Shown here one piece after another: positions 63,155 through 64,000 of a stretch of DNA of 64,000 bases. Position 1 is the first letter of the stretch. Every line of letters starts with the position of its first letter. Source of the DNA: Streptosporangium brasiliense. Its GTDB lineage: Bacteria > Actinomycetota > Actinomycetes > Streptosporangiales > Streptosporangiaceae. Location: contig NZ_JAUSRB010000001.1 in NCBI RefSeq assembly GCF_030811595.1, forward strand, positions 124,001 to 188,000. The letters are read 5' to 3'. The position numbers were made by a program, and so were the translations under genes. The notes under the pieces are model-generated. The model was given only the letters and a program-made list of their open reading frames with translations. It searched no databases and had not been told where the DNA came from.

Positions 63155-63173
63155 CATAAGTCCATGAGTTATG
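63155..63173. promoter_or_regulatory. Inverted repeat in the importer/monooxygenase divergent region
   Basis: CATAA-N9-TTATG at 63155-63173, in the 271-bp gap between the divergent SsuA-like and monooxygenase genes. Symmetric AT-rich sites here could bind a LysR- or TetR-type regulator. A second short palindrome, ATGAATTTCAT (62988-62998), lies close to the SsuA-like start. Confidence 0.4.
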
Positions 63174-63235
63174 ATCTTGCGCGGAGATCGGTCCGGTGAA
63201 ATCCCGGCCGGGACGAGGACCGGAACGAGGAGCGG

Positions 63236-64000
63236 ATGCGCGTATTGGTCATCGGAGGCGGGATCGGCGGCCTCACCGCCGCGCTCAGCCTCCACGCCGC
63301 GGGAATCGAATGCGTGGTCGCGGAGTCGGCCGCGGAATTGCGCCCACTGGGCGTGGGCATCAATATCCAGCCCCACGCCGTCAGGGAGCTCACCGAACTC
63401 GGGCTGGGCGAGGAACTGGCGGCGATCGGCGTCCCGACCAGTTTTCAGACCTACACCGACCGTTTCGGCGGCACGATTCTGTCGCTGCCCAGGGGGAGGG
63501 CCGCCGGCTACCGCTGGCCGCAGTACTCCGTCCACCGGGGTGTGCTGCAGATGTCGCTGCTCGACGCGGTGCGCCGCAGGCTCGGCGCCGGGGCGGTCCG
63601 GACCGGCCTGACCTTCCAGGACGTCACCGAGGGGCCGGACGGGATCACCGCGTCGCTGCTGGAGACGGGCACCGGACGGCACGTCGACGTGGCCGCCGAC
63701 GTGCTGGTGGGCGCCGACGGCGTCCACTCGGCCGTGCGGGCCCGGCTCCACCCGCACGACGGGCCGCTGCTGTGGGGCGGTGTCCGGATGTGGCGGGGGA
63801 TCACCGAGGGGCGGCCGTTCCTGGACGGCGCCACGGTGGCCGTCGCCGGGTCCAACCTGTCGTGCAAGTTCGTGGCCTATCCCGTCTCGCCGGACCGGAC
63901 CCAGGTCAACTGGGTGGCGGAGGTGAAGGTGGCCGAGGGCGGGCCGGTCCCGGTCGCCGACTGGTCGCGGGAGGGCCGGCTGCAGGACGTGCTGCCGCAC
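63236..64000 (+). CDS. FAD-dependent monooxygenase, N-terminal part
   Basis: The first 255 codons; the gene runs off the window. Class-A flavoprotein hydroxylase: dinucleotide-binding VLVIGGGIGGLTAALSLHAAGI with the glutamate of VVAESA binding the ribose, PHAVRELTELGLGEEL, and the second FAD/NADPH motif DVLVGADGVHSAVRARLHP. Related enzymes hydroxylate aromatic or similar substrates. ATG at 63236 follows GAGGAG. Its divergence from a NitT/TauT-type importer suggests joint uptake and oxidation of one compound; that is inference. Confidence 0.9.
   Translation, partial: MRVLVIGGGIGGLTAALSLHAAGIECVVAESAAELRPLGVGINIQPHAVRELTELGLGEELAAIGVPTSFQTYTDRFGGTILSLPRGRAAGYRWPQYSVHRGVLQMSLLDAVRRRLGAGAVRTGLTFQDVTEGPDGITASLLETGTGRHVDVAADVLVGADGVHSAVRARLHPHDGPLLWGGVRMWRGITEGRPFLDGATVAVAGSNLSCKFVAYPVSPDRTQVNWVAEVKVAEGGPVPVADWSREGRLQDVLPH

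Overview
The window is chromosomal DNA from a high-GC actinomycete. Third-codon-position GC is very high throughout. GTG and TTG starts are common, and genes are often coupled by ATGA, GTGA or TAATG overlaps. The content points to a filamentous actinobacterium, possibly of the Streptosporangiales; that placement is inference. It includes three CvnABCD-type conservons, a GlnR-type amtB-glnK-glnD cluster, an IdeR-type iron box, a HutF-route histidine pathway and a polyamine-type glutamine synthetase. I see no rRNA, tRNA, CRISPR array, IS element or prophage.

Layout. 1-3.4 kb: the end of an alpha/beta hydrolase, then gcvT-gcvH-sdaA on the minus strand behind a tandem glycine riboswitch. 3.5-8.6 kb: a gamma-glutamylation catabolic operon (glutamine synthetase-like ligase, aldehyde dehydrogenase, SDR, class-I gamma-glutamyl hydrolase) with a divergent FadR/GntR regulator. 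8.6-11 kb: a membrane protein, a pair with an AbiEii-like nucleotidyltransferase and a CsbD-like protein. 11.2-12.7 kb: an orphan ACP-ketosynthase pair, followed by 740 bp of tandem repeats. 13.4-15.2 kb: an ABC exporter behind two perfect operator palindromes. 15.5-18.3 kb: hutU and an RpiR regulator. 18.3-21.9 kb: a DrrAB-like exporter with a PadR regulator, a small unknown protein and an SDR. 22-25.7 kb: an M20 amidohydrolase with hutF and hutI. 25.9-26.8 kb: a group-2 sigma factor. 27-28 kb: an iron-box-controlled siderophore-binding lipoprotein.

28.2-32.2 kb: amtB-glnK-glnD. 32.3-36.6 kb: conservon 1 (A-B-C-D). 36.8-41.9 kb: a glycine betaine/choline-type ABC uptake operon with two tandem binding proteins. 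42.2-45.6 kb: conservon 2, which has only A and C. 45.6-47.9 kb: a SIS-domain protein and a maltokinase-like kinase. 48-52.4 kb: a PotDBCA polyamine-type importer whose ATPase carries a roughly 190-residue acidic repeat. 52.4-55.9 kb: a TetR regulator, a GT1 glycosyltransferase and an aldehyde dehydrogenase. 56-60.3 kb: conservon 3 (A-B-C-D). 60.4-63 kb: a NitT/TauT-type importer without an ATPase gene. 63.2 kb to the end: a truncated FAD monooxygenase.

The theme is nitrogen and amine economy: glycine and serine breakdown, polyamine or amine uptake and oxidation, histidine breakdown, ammonium sensing and betaine uptake. Conservon signalling modules and several cis-regulatory sites are interspersed. 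The most notable observations are the acidic insert in PotA, a TGAAT-N6-ATTCA site shared by the two hut transcription units, the missing hutG position occupied by an M20 amidohydrolase, the degenerate conservon 2 with peptide motifs conserved in all three CvnA tails, a leaderless divergent PadR promoter and many local tandem repeats at gene ends.
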